From: Haemonchus contortus
Taxonomy: Eukaryota; Nematoda; Chromadorea; Rhabditida; Trichostrongylidae
Length of the DNA: 64,000 nt
Assembly (NCBI GenBank): GCA_000469685.2
Contig: LS997563.1
Span: 4,785,281 to 4,849,280 of the forward strand
Direction of reading: 5' to 3'
Below are positions 53,115-64,000 of this stretch, piece after piece (positions within the stretch are counted from its first letter, which is position 1; every line of letters begins with the position of its first letter). The notes below the pieces were generated by a model, which saw only the letters and a program-made list of their open reading frames with translations, made no database searches and was not told the origin of the DNA. A program made the translations under genes and the position numbers.

Positions 53115-53345
53115 TGATCAATCTCGACCATGGGATGCACCCTAGATCGGTATGAATTCCAATGTGGCCTATACGATGCCTTGCCATGGCCGAACCATGT
53201 TCAAATCAGTGCTTCTATCCTTTAATACCAATTAACCCACCTCGGATTGATGAAAGGCTTTGTTCTAAAGGCGAGTATTAAACCGGGACTCGATCTCGTG
53301 ACTATGAACGTGTGATTGTGCACCAATTGCCACTATACCATTTCC
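53115..53345 (-). repeat. tRNA-derived SINE
   Basis: Minus-strand head TGGTATAGTGGCAATTGGTG, then GAGATCGAGTCCCGGT as the B-box region, the body motif GGGTTAATTGGTA and a tail near 53115. Same layout as the copy at 57953. Confidence 0.75.
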
Positions 53346-53805
53346 GTGATGCATTTAATTAGGTATGGGTACTTTAAACTTTTTTGAAGGTATTAATCAT
53401 GGGGTGTTCGAGAGACTCGAAGCAAGTCTGCGTCCATGTTCTTATGACGGTAACAAGCTGATTCAGTTGTATTAAACCATAATTGGCCCCATTCCAATGC
53501 GATAGCATGCTAGGAGGGCGTGAATTAGAGCAGCAGTCATGGTTTATACGGCGCAACGAAACCCTTTCCCTACTCGCCTACTGGAGTTATCGAATATTAC
53601 GACTTTTTCAAAATTTTATTTGCCATTACCTTACTCTTTCCCGTCTTCTTCTATTTTATAATATTTGTATGACCAGTAGCCATCTCCCATCTGTGAAAGG
53701 CATTGGTTGTGAGTGTCTCAGCGCTTATAGGGATGCTTTTGTGAGTTGGGTTGAACTGGCGGGAGACTATAAGTAATTAAGGATAAGGAATATATAAAGT
53801 CTTGG

Positions 53806-53990
53806 GCATTAATCAACCTTTCTGTGGGATACACCCCACATTCGACTTCAACTAAGAATCGTAGTTGAGTATCAAATGCAAATATGGCCTAGACAATGAC
53901 TTGCGGTGGCCAACCGATGTACAAGTCAGTGCTTTTATCCTCCCAGGAGTTCGAACCCGTGACTATGCGTGTGAGTAGTGGGTGTGAAAT
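53806..53990 (-). repeat. tRNA-derived SINE, partial
   Basis: Minus-strand sequence with CACGGGTTCGAACTC (53945-53960), the body motif GGATAAAAGCACTGACTTG and GGTTGATTAATGC at the tail. The head lacks a clear A box. Confidence 0.65.
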
Positions 53991-56900
53991 AAATGTGAGA
54001 TAAGTAATTAACCATATTTTTTTGTAAAGCTTCGGAGCTTCGGGAGAATTCACGAAAAAAAAGTATCTTCGCGAAGGGGAAGTGGGACAAACCAACTTTC
54101 CTCGTATACACTACTTCTCTTTGTTGATCGCCTACCCACTTTTTTCTTCACCGATGCATACTTATATATGACTTCATAGCTCTTCGGCTCCCCGTGATGT
54201 TCCCATAAAGTCCAACTCGACTTATTTATTCGAACCCTTATTGAACTTTCCCAGACAACATTTAGTGCATTGCTCTAGGAGGACTCATAGAAATTCGCCT
54301 GAAATAGTAACCTCCTACTTCAGTACGGACGTCATACGAACCGGAAACACCCTCATTGGTCAGTAGAGCGGGTCAAAAACCATCCAACCAGGTTGCTATT
54401 CCACCCATCAACTCCTTCGACAACTATTTCTGGGACTCGGCGTGAATAAACAACTCTGACACTGCTTTGGTCTCCAGATATCCTATTTGTATGACTTTTT
54501 TCTCCTTTGCTTACCCTGTCGGGTCGGAAGTCCTCTCCACCATCCTTTGCAAACAACTTCAGGGGAAAAGACTCTTCTATGGTCCCGGGAAATGGTTTAG
54601 ATCAGTGGAATAAGTAGGGCTAGGTGCCCATGGGGCTTCAATTACTCACCCACTCGCCAGACATGCAGAGATCTATTAGGTGATTACTGTTAACCAGTAC
54701 GTTACCCAATTTCCGGTTCCTCCATAATAGACACTCCCTTCCCTCATTCCTTCCCACAACAGAAATGTTGATCATCCTTCTGTTTCCTCCATGAATTTTT
54801 ATAATTTTGAATGTTATGGTTCTAATACCCGATAATATTTGTACCATTAAATATGATCATCTATAAGCCATGGCTCAGATGGCTCCGAAACTCAGCGCCA
54901 ACTGTACTCTTATGACTTTTTCGAGGGACCAATCACGTCCGACGTGCTTCTGTTGGGGCTTACCGGTGCCAGAATATCGGTGTATCGGTCTAATAGGCCA
55001 AATAGGTTGGCTGAGTCCACATTCAAACGATTCTATTAACCTTAATGGAAATCTGTTGGTCCCATGGTCCCAAATGGACTAACCGGCGTCATGGCCTTTA
55101 GGTTTTCACATTCTTTTGTGATCTTCTTGAAGCCTTCTTTGTCAGTTTCCCTAATGTCTCATAAACATAAAAATCCGCCCAGTGCATTACCCAGATTGCA
55201 CTCAGCATTATTCTGCTGGCTGAAAGCTCTAATACTGTGAAATGGTTATGTGTCCACCTACCTAAGCCGCTCAGTCCTAATAAATTCTTTCAATTCGTAA
55301 AAGCCGTAGAAATCCTTCACAAAAATCCGGAACCAATTCAATTAGGAATTGTCTTCATTACGTAGAACTACATCAATGCTGCAAATTGAAGGAAAAGCAT
55401 ACACTTCTTTATAATGCCCGCTTTCATCCCTTAACTAATGGAGCCATTTGGCACGTCGATCACGAAGATTTGGAAAGCCTGGACTCGGGAAAGGTGGACT
55501 GGGCGTAGAGACTTTTAGCCCTACTGGGAGCAAAATGACGTGACCGGTTCGGGAGAAAGTAGTGCACTTCATGAGAATGGTGGCGGATGGCGCCATGCTT
55601 TCTCCTCGTCCTCTGTTTTCTTCGTTAGTTTCTGTCCCTCAAAGTAGGCCCGTATCGCCCTGGTTGACGAATCTTGGGATCCTTCTTTTCAATGGTGTTA
55701 TATTCTCCTGCCTTTCCTAATTTCTTCAAGCCATTTTGCGCCGGCCAAGAGACTTCCCTATTTGAATAAAAGCTGTCCAACTGTTGGCTTTTATGGGGCC
55801 TCTTCACAAAAGATGATCGTCCTTCGGAATATTATGTGAAGATGCCCCATAAAAGCTTTCGAGTACCTCTTGAATTCTCTAGCACCTAACAACTGAGTCC
55901 GTCATCCTGTGAACAAGTGGAGAATGTTGTAGGAGGTCAGATATATTTTAGTTGCCGTTTGGGCTATTCTCCTCAGTTCAATGGTTTCAATCCAAGAGAA
56001 GTCCCTGTGAGTCTCTCTAAACTTTTGCCTTCTGCTCCATATCCCCCTTCCTTTCAATTAGAAACGGATGTCGTTGGCATGGCGCATTCCTGAGAGGTGC
56101 ATGACATTCAGCTTGCTGAATGACAAAAATTCTGTACCGTCATATAGTCTTCTTACACGAAATGGCTGGTTTTCTGTCCCATCGAACCCTATTGGAAAAC
56201 AGACTACTAGCTGTAATTCAACAGGGAGAGGCATTTGCCTAACAGCTTTTCTTATCTTCTGAACCTCGTTAAGCAAAACGTCGTCTCAAATCATTACGAA
56301 GAACGCCGTTGGCTTCAGTTGCTAATTAAAAGCCAGCGATTCAATCCATTAGACACCACCGCGACGACAACGCGAAAGCTTCGAAGCTAATTGGAAGTTG
56401 GGACGATGGCCACCATAATGATCTTCGTCACACTTAACGCCCACAATCCCATTCAGCTTGTTCCTCCCACCCAGTCACTCACTCACATCCCTTCAACTTC
56501 CTCATTAGGGATTGTCAACTCATAATCTACTAGCAAGATTCGGCGTGGGTTCCCGTTAGGGGTTGTCGAAGTTTTTTTTTTTCTGCTGGGAGGACCGCCC
56601 GCAAAAGTTGGAAAACGCTGTCACGCCTGTTGGTTCGCTTTTATGTTTGACGATAAATCCTGTCTGGCTCGTTAACGCTCTAGGTGACACCCTTTGGCTC
56701 TCGATTGGAAACATTCAATGTTGCACACTTGACAATTCGATTTAGCTTCAATCCCTTCATATCGTTTACTACAGAGTAGCACTTTTCTCCCCATGCTGTC
56801 GCTTCAGAGGTATGGGTAAATTCCTCTACTCCAATAGATACTTATACGAACTCGAGAACAAATACTGCTCGCCTTTTGGCTGTGATTCCTGGATGTATTC

Positions 56901-57482
56901 GTACTCTACTGATACCGCGCGGCGATTCTTGGTTAGTTGCCCTTCCGGGCGGTTCATCTTTGTTAGTTGTCTCGCCTCGCGGCGTACCATCCGAGACTCC
57001 TTACCGCCACCGATAGTTTCCTATGTTAACTGAGCAGCTGTAGGATTACCAGGTAATGTTGTTTCGGATTGGTGCACTTCTTCCATACACATCAAAGGTT
57101 TCCTTGAAGCCGAACAGACCATATACATCGCACCAGAAATGTCGATTGCCTAAAAATGAAAAATTTTGAGCTAACTTTTGGTCCTTAATCGAAGCCGGGC
57201 TGCTTCTATTCTATCAGAGTAAGTTGTCCGCTGCAGCAGAGTAATTAGTATGGCGGCATGTAGGCGGCTGAACTCTGCTAACATCTGGGGAAGGCATGAC
57301 ATCTCCCATTTGACCCCTTTCCCATTCTGAATCTTGATTGGAAAGGTGGCACGTCTGGATGGTGTTAGCCAACACTTTACCCGCAGTACTTTCCCGTGAG
57401 GTTCTACAGCAAGGGGTTAATTCAGGCTCCAAAGCGCTTCCGCAAAGTCGTTTTGGACTAGTCGTCTTGGGTTACTACTAGA

Positions 57483-57660
57483 TTTTTTGAGCTGATTTGC
57501 GGTGGCCATCCGATGACATACAAGTTTCATACCGGAAGGCGGATTCACAGGGATGGAAGGCTGGTTTAAGATGGGCGGGAATCAATCCGGAAGTCATACC
57601 TCGGATCATGCGTGGGATAGTGCATCCCATTTGCCCCATCACCTGCGCCGTTTCCTATTA
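57483..57660 (-). repeat. tRNA-derived SINE, degraded
   Basis: Minus strand: CCATGGTC-like and CATGCGTGGG segments with a CCGGATTGATTCCC stretch and GGATGGCCACCGC in the body, in the order seen in the other copies. More diverged and shorter. Confidence 0.5.
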
Positions 57661-57952
57661 ATATTACCATAAATAAGCCTTTGAAAGTGTACTCAGACAA
57701 ATCTCAACCATTAAAGCTCGCAGAAAACTTTTGACGTACTGCTAATGACGCACTTTTTACCGTTAATGAGGTCGTTTCCGAGATTGACTAAAAAGTGCAA
57801 TTGTTGATATGTACTGCCATAATCTGTCACTCAAACCCATCAGCCATTTTTCGCCATCAGTAGCTCTTTTTTTGTTGTTCGTGTTCCTGACTATTTCATG
57901 ATATATGAAATTAGTTTGCGCAGTGCATCCGTTTTCGGAACGTACAGCAAAA

Positions 57953-58235
57953 AGGCGGAGGTGGTGCAGTGGCAAGTGGCGCACTTCACAAACGCATGGT
58001 CAGGGGTTCGAACCCCGGCTCGATATCTGCCTAGGCCAACCATACTTTCCATTCCTCCGAGGTCGGTTAATTGGTACCAGAGTCGTCTGGGAGGATAAAA
58101 GCACTTGTGACTTGTTCATCGCCTGGCCACCACAAGCCATATGTCTAGGCCATATGCGTACTTAATACGCCATTACGATTCTGAATGGCAGTTGAATGCG
58201 TGGACGCATCCTTCTGACGGGGTTGATTAACGCAC
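57953..58235 (+). repeat. tRNA-derived SINE, best-preserved copy
   Basis: The head carries a good RNA polymerase III A box (TGGTGCAGTGG, 57962-57972) and a perfect B box (GGTTCGAACCC, 58005-58015), 32 bases apart as in a tRNA. It then passes into a body with GGTCGGTTAATTGGTACCAG, GGATAAAAGCACTTG and GCCTGGCCACCACAAG, and ends near GGGGTTGATTAACGCACC. The tRNA part no longer folds fully, so it is not a functional tRNA gene. Confidence 0.85.
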
Positions 58236-61200
58236 CAAATTTTATCCATTTATGATCTGACCGATTGCAGACAGATTTACGTAGCAAGTACTTTTCCTTT
58301 TACCCATAAGGCTGGGATAAGCGATCAATCGTAGAACTAGTATAAAGTAAACCCTTCTGGTAGAGAATGGAAGTTCCTCCCGAATATAAGCGCCATTTTC
58401 TTAAAAACAAGGCAATGCAACAAAAACTGCTAATTTTTTCTAGCTAATTACTCGAGTAAGTAGCATAATCGACATGAAGTGCAGCAGTAGCTACACACAA
58501 AAAGTACTTGGGTTTTTGTCCCACAAAATCCCAATCTGTTCTCCTAAATCCCAATCTTTCCCGTACTCGCGAAACTTTTTTTAATTTATCCTCCATTACC
58601 ATTGAACCATTACCAGTATAGGGTTGGTGGTGTGCCGAGTGTCGCCATACTGGAAGGTCCAGGAATAGGATTCTTGTTCGACCGTCACTCCTTCCAAACA
58701 AGGCTCCTATCCGTGGTTTTTAAAGGTAGAACTTTTCCAATGCGTTCTTTTAGGGGCGTTCTTCCCATACTAAATAAGCTTCTACGCGTTGGACCGATGC
58801 CAAGAAAGATCGGCTGTTTTTCGCTGAAATGCGCCGAGTTTGTTGTTGACCACATTTGGTCTGATCGTTTTTGCAAAACGGCTATTAGGGCGAGTAAACC
58901 CATTTGAAACCCCATTTGATTCCTTTCATACCACAATTTAGCGAATTTGCTAGCAAAACGGCTCAACGATGTGGGCGTGGCTTGGCTAAGCAAGCTGGCC
59001 AGACTCACCTCTTTCCAATTCTGCAAATCGAAAACGAAGCTGATGTTCTGGTGCCAGGTACACGTCCTTCTTGTCCGACAGTATAGATTGGCATCGAACT
59101 CGCACATTTGCATTACATAGGTTTACCACTCCAATCTGTAATCAACGTAATCCTCAGCTACCTTTCCCTTTGGCGCTCTCAATAGGAAACTTGGGATTCT
59201 CTGGCAACTTTTTGCTGCCTACTTGGAACTTCTTTGATTCAGACGATGCTCTTTCATCCTCGGAAGAGTGATTGCACAAATGCAATCGGCTCTTTCGAGG
59301 GGCTCTACAGAATCCCAAGGAAATAAGGTAAGTTTTTTTCCCAGGAGGAGGCTCTTCATTCCCAATTGTTAACTCGCTTCATTCCCCATCGTCAGTTTGA
59401 ACACCATACATGCTCTTTTTAACTAGTTGTACTTTTTTCTTCTTTTCTCCCACATGATCGACCCATCACGCTTTTCTTCCCTCCCTCACTCTTACTGCTA
59501 CCGTATCCTCCTGCAGTTACATTGATCTTGCCTTTTTCTTCAAAAACTATTCTTCTACTCTTTTTCTTTTCGTTTTCCGGAGCTATCATATTTCGTGGGT
59601 CACCCACTTAGAAAGCCTCAGAAGATCTCGTTCAAAAAACTAGATTTGTACTTATTGAAATTCTTCTGAATGATCGTCGACTGGGACTAGATTGTTGAGC
59701 TCGTTAGTCTCGATGACATTCATAGGAAATTAGTAATTTCTGATGAAAATAATCGGAATGATCATTTAGCGTAAGTGTTCCGCTCGGACCATGGCTAATG
59801 AGGAAAGAATAGCGTCTCGATTATTTAATTTCATCAGCTGAACAAGTATGACATTAGTAAAACAAATGAAATTACCTAAATAGCATTAAATTCAATAGCT
59901 GGAGCGACTCACCTGTCTGGAACGCTATAACTATTCCTGTGACATTTACCATGCATAAGTGGCAAGGAAGCTGATGTGATAATGACAGGGCAGGCTCTCA
60001 ATACCTAGCTCTCGAACGATAATATTCGTACCCGGTGGGAACACCCTTCTTTGTTGACCTTCCTACTGGGTCTCCATCCGAGCTTGGGATTCGAGTCATA
60101 GCTTATTGGGATGAAACAAGCTTTGAACGCTTTTCTGATGCCTGCCAACTCGGATTAATCTTAGTTTGGCGTGGAGTCATGTCCTTCTCTATCCTGTCGG
60201 TCTTCATCGCGGTCTGGTTGCGTTGACCTTGCTCGTAGGAAGCGGGAATCAGAGTGTCTTATAACCAAAAGTGAGAAGTGAAGTTGCCAACACAAGCCAA
60301 TAGGGAAGTCAGTAGGATAGAGACTGATAGAAATTTCTGAAGTGTTTTGGAAGGGTGTGCTATGCCGCAAGTGTGTTTGGACGCACGAAGGCTGGTAGGC
60401 TAGGAACTGCTGGATGGCCGAGACAGTTTCACTTCCAGTTTTTCAAAAACCAACTGGAAGACCTTGAGCAGCTCCCTGGTTACGTGATAATGCCACCATT
60501 CCCACTTCTTTGGGTCGAGCCAGAGTTTTCCGTGTGCCATAGAAATACTCTCTACTAACTGCTGGGGATCCTGCTAACAAAGTTGTCCTTGTACGGGAAA
60601 AGTTTACACTCCCAAGCCCAATTCGGAATCGAGGTAGCAGCTTAAGCTAGCTCGCGTGAGTTGGAGCATAGATGGCATCTATTATGAGAAGTAACATCTG
60701 TAAGGTGTCAGAAAGTTTGCAAGAAATAGTCAACAACATAGGAAGGCTATACATTTTTGATTTTCCATGGTTCTATGCCCTAATAAAGCTTGGCTTGACA
60801 AAAAAATTAAAGGTGCACTTGATCTTTTTTTGATAAGTGAATAAATATAACTTCCTCGCCAGTCTGACATTTTGCCAACACTTCTACTTCATTAGCCGTA
60901 ACAAGTTCCGATTAAGAGCAATATAATCTAAAATCAATTTGCAATATGGAAAATACCTCATTTTTCCACTTGTGCGATTTCTCATCAGTTCCAGCGATCA
61001 GCGATAAGACCACAGTTACGAAAGCATAGCGCATACTGCAATTATAGCCGTTTGCAAGCGAAAAATCTCATTTTGTAATAGAAAAGCTCCGGTGGAATAC
61101 ACGAAAATATGTTTTGAAAAACATCGGCAAATAAAGCCCTGAGAAGGTTATTAGGTCTGATGTATGAGAGATTTCCAGATGTAACCATACCCATGTTGGG

Positions 61201-62884
61201 TAATGAACAATTGAACGGCCATAGGTTTCTCAAAGTGCTCGAATGTTGCATAGTATTGATTAACATTTTATTAGGTATCAATTACTATATACGGGAGATG
61301 AGTAATCAAATTCGAATGCTCTGAGTAAGCATTGTTGAGTGGAAAAGCGGTATTACTACAATAATTTACGATTCAGAAATTGAAAAGGCTTTATTGATTT
61401 GCTAAAGAGCTCATAAAATGGAGCTCTGATTGCCAAACTCAGCTCATGCCTGTTCCAGGGAAACAGACAACCATTATGAGCCGTTATCGGTTAGAAGGGT
61501 TTGTTATGATGTTTTGAAGTCACACGAGGCGTTACTGAATAATTCTGGTCAAAAAAAGATGAACAAAGGGAAGGGTTCGAGATGTAGGTAGAACTGTTTT
61601 TGGACCTTCATTGATAACCAAAATTTCTAAACACAAAATATCAATTACTACTCGAGCCTTCTAACCCATTGGCCAAGTAACGTGTGCCGAGAGACGGGCA
61701 GTAGGATCGGTTCTGTGTAATCGATTCGCCGCGCGCGGCAGTTGCGGGAAATTCGCCTCGTTATTATAATAGTTCTAGCGTTCTTCATACAGCCCAATCA
61801 AACTACAATTATCATTTTTGGCATGATTCTACTGCTAGTTCTTTTGTTCCTGTATTTCTTACTTGCTTCTACATTCAGCTACTTTTGTTCGCTTTCAGCG
61901 TCTCTCTCGCCGCGACGCGACAATTTCGGTCCTACTGCACCACACTCACGTGGGCCTAAGAGGGTAGAGGCTTTGACCTGTATGTCATTCACTCCAACGA
62001 ATTATTGTTTGAGCCGAAAAGTATTTTAACACCACTACTATTCTGAAAGGAATTTTAGTGCTAGGGCGTAACCTAAAACAGGGACCGATCAACCTCGAGG
62101 ACTTTACCCTTTGTAAGTTATTTATAGTACTGCTGTGGCATCTCAATACTCGTGCTATTCTAGTAGTCAGCAATAGCTGCTGTTCCTGTTTTGTTTCCCA
62201 TTAAACAGCATGCTCCATTAATCTTCTACGACAGACACCAAATTAGTTGGAATGTGTGAAGGCGTGGACTAGTGACGTTTCTCACGTTTTTCAGTCCGAA
62301 TTGGACCAAATCCTCCGCCGATAATTATTCCCCCAGACCATCATCAAATTGTCCTAGCTCATGCCGTTGACTTCCCATCTGTATAGTTGATGCTTCAGTA
62401 TTTTCTGTTCCAAACGAGTTGCCCTCTTGCAAGTACCATAAAACGATTTGCAAATCTTCATTGACGTCAACGCTAGTGCTGGAGAAAATGTGATTTCCCA
62501 GGACGTCTTTTATCTACTGTTGTCGTCACTCTGAGCACACAATTACTGACCTTCTTCAGTAAAAGTGTGCGCATCTTCCTTGAGCCTCCTCAATCCAGGC
62601 AGTTTCTCTAGTTGGAGCCTACATCCTCAAAAGGATCAAGGCACTGATTTTGTATGAAGCCAAACCTCGCAGTTCAATGTATACGTCAAGTACGCATGCA
62701 AACACCGCTACTGATTACAATTGAATGTTCGGCTACGGCGCATCCCAAGAAGAGGGTCATCGATGACAGACAATTTTTTTATAAGTCAATAATCACCAAA
62801 ATAGAAATAAAACGGTAACATAATGCTAACTATAGTAATTATAGCAATGTGAAAGATGAAATCTTCCGACGTTAATAAATCTTT

Positions 62885-63110
62885 TTGGGATGCGCTCCTC
62901 ATTCGGCTCTCATTCAGGATCATAGTCATGTTTTGAATGCGTATTTGTTTATACTATTATATGAGCTGATGTAAAAGCTATCAGCTAGACTGGTAGCATT
63001 CAACCGAACCCACGAGGATGAAAGGCTTCGTTGTTTTGGGAGAGTATTGATCAGAGACTCGAACTGCGGACGTGTGTGATAGTGATTCATTTTACCACAC
63101 CATCTATGCC
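62885..63110 (-). repeat. tRNA-derived SINE
   Basis: Minus strand: GGTGTGGTAAAATGAATCAC at the head, TCCGCAGTTCGAGTCTCTG as the B-box region, the body with GGGTTCGGTTGAATGC, and GAATGAGGAGCGCATCCC towards the tail. Confidence 0.65.
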
Positions 63111-64000
63111 CCAGTAATGATAATGGTAATTACAGGGATGATGGCAGTAGTAATAGCTTTCACGTAACAAAACATAAAGGTATGTAGCACATGAAGAACA
63201 AAAGAAAAGATGACAGTTTTTGGGTGGTTTATGGGGCACATCGTCAAAATCGTGAGATTCTAGAAGTGTTCTTCGCTTTTGATTTGAGCATATGGAGCTC
63301 AAAGAGGCAAGAGAAGTGCTTAAGAAACAAATTTACTCTCTCTGGGGAACGCTGGAATATCCTCTTCAGATCGGGGTTGATGGGAACCTTCATGTTTGGA
63401 CCCATCTGAAGTGCAATTCTTGAAGTGGCTACTCATAGGGGATGCCCAAAAGAGGATATAGCAAAGTTAAGAAACATTGAATGGGAGGAAATAAACTGCA
63501 AATGGTTAGAATGGGAGGTCTAGTTAGTATTGTTGTGGAGTTATGCTGCAACACAATCAGCATCGACACCGTAATTGAATTGAATAATGTGAAAACAACG
63601 CGGCTGATTTGAGGGGCCTAATTTGACCGTTGGTCATTTTGTTTTTCGTCTGTGATAGGGTGTCCCATTGTGATGGCCAAAGTACTTTTTACTTTCAGAA
63701 AATAGTAAATGTAGCAGTGAAAATTTGATTGTTCCTCATTTGAAAAGACCCCAGCAGCCCAAATTTTGGAACTAAAAAATCCTAAGACGTTCTTAATTAT
63801 GTGCTTAGGGCCTTCAATTCGCATGCTTTTCAACTCTATAAATATTTGTAAAGGAAACCCTTAAACTTTTCAATGCTGATTGTCAGCCATTAGTTAAATT
63901 CATGGCGTATAGGCTGATCAGGGACATTTTCAGACGGGCATGTCGATTGTCTCAAATGGTTTCCTAGGATTCCTTGAAGGATTCCTCGAAAGTAAATCAG

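Larger units (their letters stand above)
52701..64000. other. Gene-poor right end of the window
   Basis: Apart from the SINEs listed separately I find no gene here. The longest frames (142 codons at 58685-59113 minus; 95 codons at 61742-62029 plus, hydrophobic, starting at TTG) have no motif and no splice partners. GCCGCGCGCGGC at 61729-61740 resembles the arms of the foldback element at 45681. Much of the rest probably consists of old unrecognisable repeats. Confidence 0.5.

Noticed and set aside
57953..58030. Possible functional tRNA gene
   Set aside because: A and B boxes are good, but the acceptor and anticodon stems do not pair, and the same head with a constant body recurs elsewhere, so it is a SINE.
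58685..59113. 142-codon minus-strand frame
   Set aside because: No recognisable domain, no splice context, and located in a repeat-like region; probably chance or transposon debris.
61742..62029. 95-codon frame with two hydrophobic segments
   Set aside because: It begins at TTG, and its hydrophobicity follows from a T-rich stretch.

Overview
This is nuclear DNA of a nematode. Short introns with TTTCAG-like acceptors, AG acceptors a few bases before most start codons (the mark of spliced-leader trans-splicing), and the protein matches all fit. Low gene density, larger introns and many small non-autonomous repeats suggest a strongylid (hookworm-like) parasite rather than Caenorhabditis; that last step is inference. 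From memory, C. elegans arl-1, dnj-23 and the ctl catalase cluster all lie on chromosome II, so the window probably belongs to the equivalent chromosome.

Left part (1-12.8 kb), housekeeping genes: a KRI1 homologue (ribosome biogenesis, +, 18 exons, 715 aa) and an ARL1 small GTPase (+, 5 exons, 180 aa) lie head to tail 414 bp apart and could be co-transcribed. A DNAJC9-type J-protein (-, 7 exons, 251 aa) converges on ARL1. A STEEP1/CXorf56 homologue (+, 6 exons, 228 aa) diverges from DNAJC9.

Middle part (15.4-40.5 kb): three complete catalase genes in tandem on the minus strand. Each has 13 coding exons, and exons 2 to 12 have identical lengths and phases in all three. The 4.4 kb gap between copies A and B holds tRNA-derived SINEs. 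The 9.1 kb gap between B and C holds a tandemly duplicated unit of about 1.2 kb. One copy carries a decayed mariner transposon and the other preserves the empty site. Inside the unit a 156-bp block is identical between copies although its flanks have diverged.

Right part (45.6-64 kb): a gene for a short coiled-coil protein resembling the BAR family (+, 7 exons, about 234 aa). Its upstream region is occupied by a 235-bp foldback element with a 10-bp target duplication, and its large introns hold TTAA-ended inverted-repeat elements and SINEs. The last 11 kb show only repeats.

All gene models were spliced by eye from the sequence and checked for phase. Family names rest on recognised motifs, not on a search.
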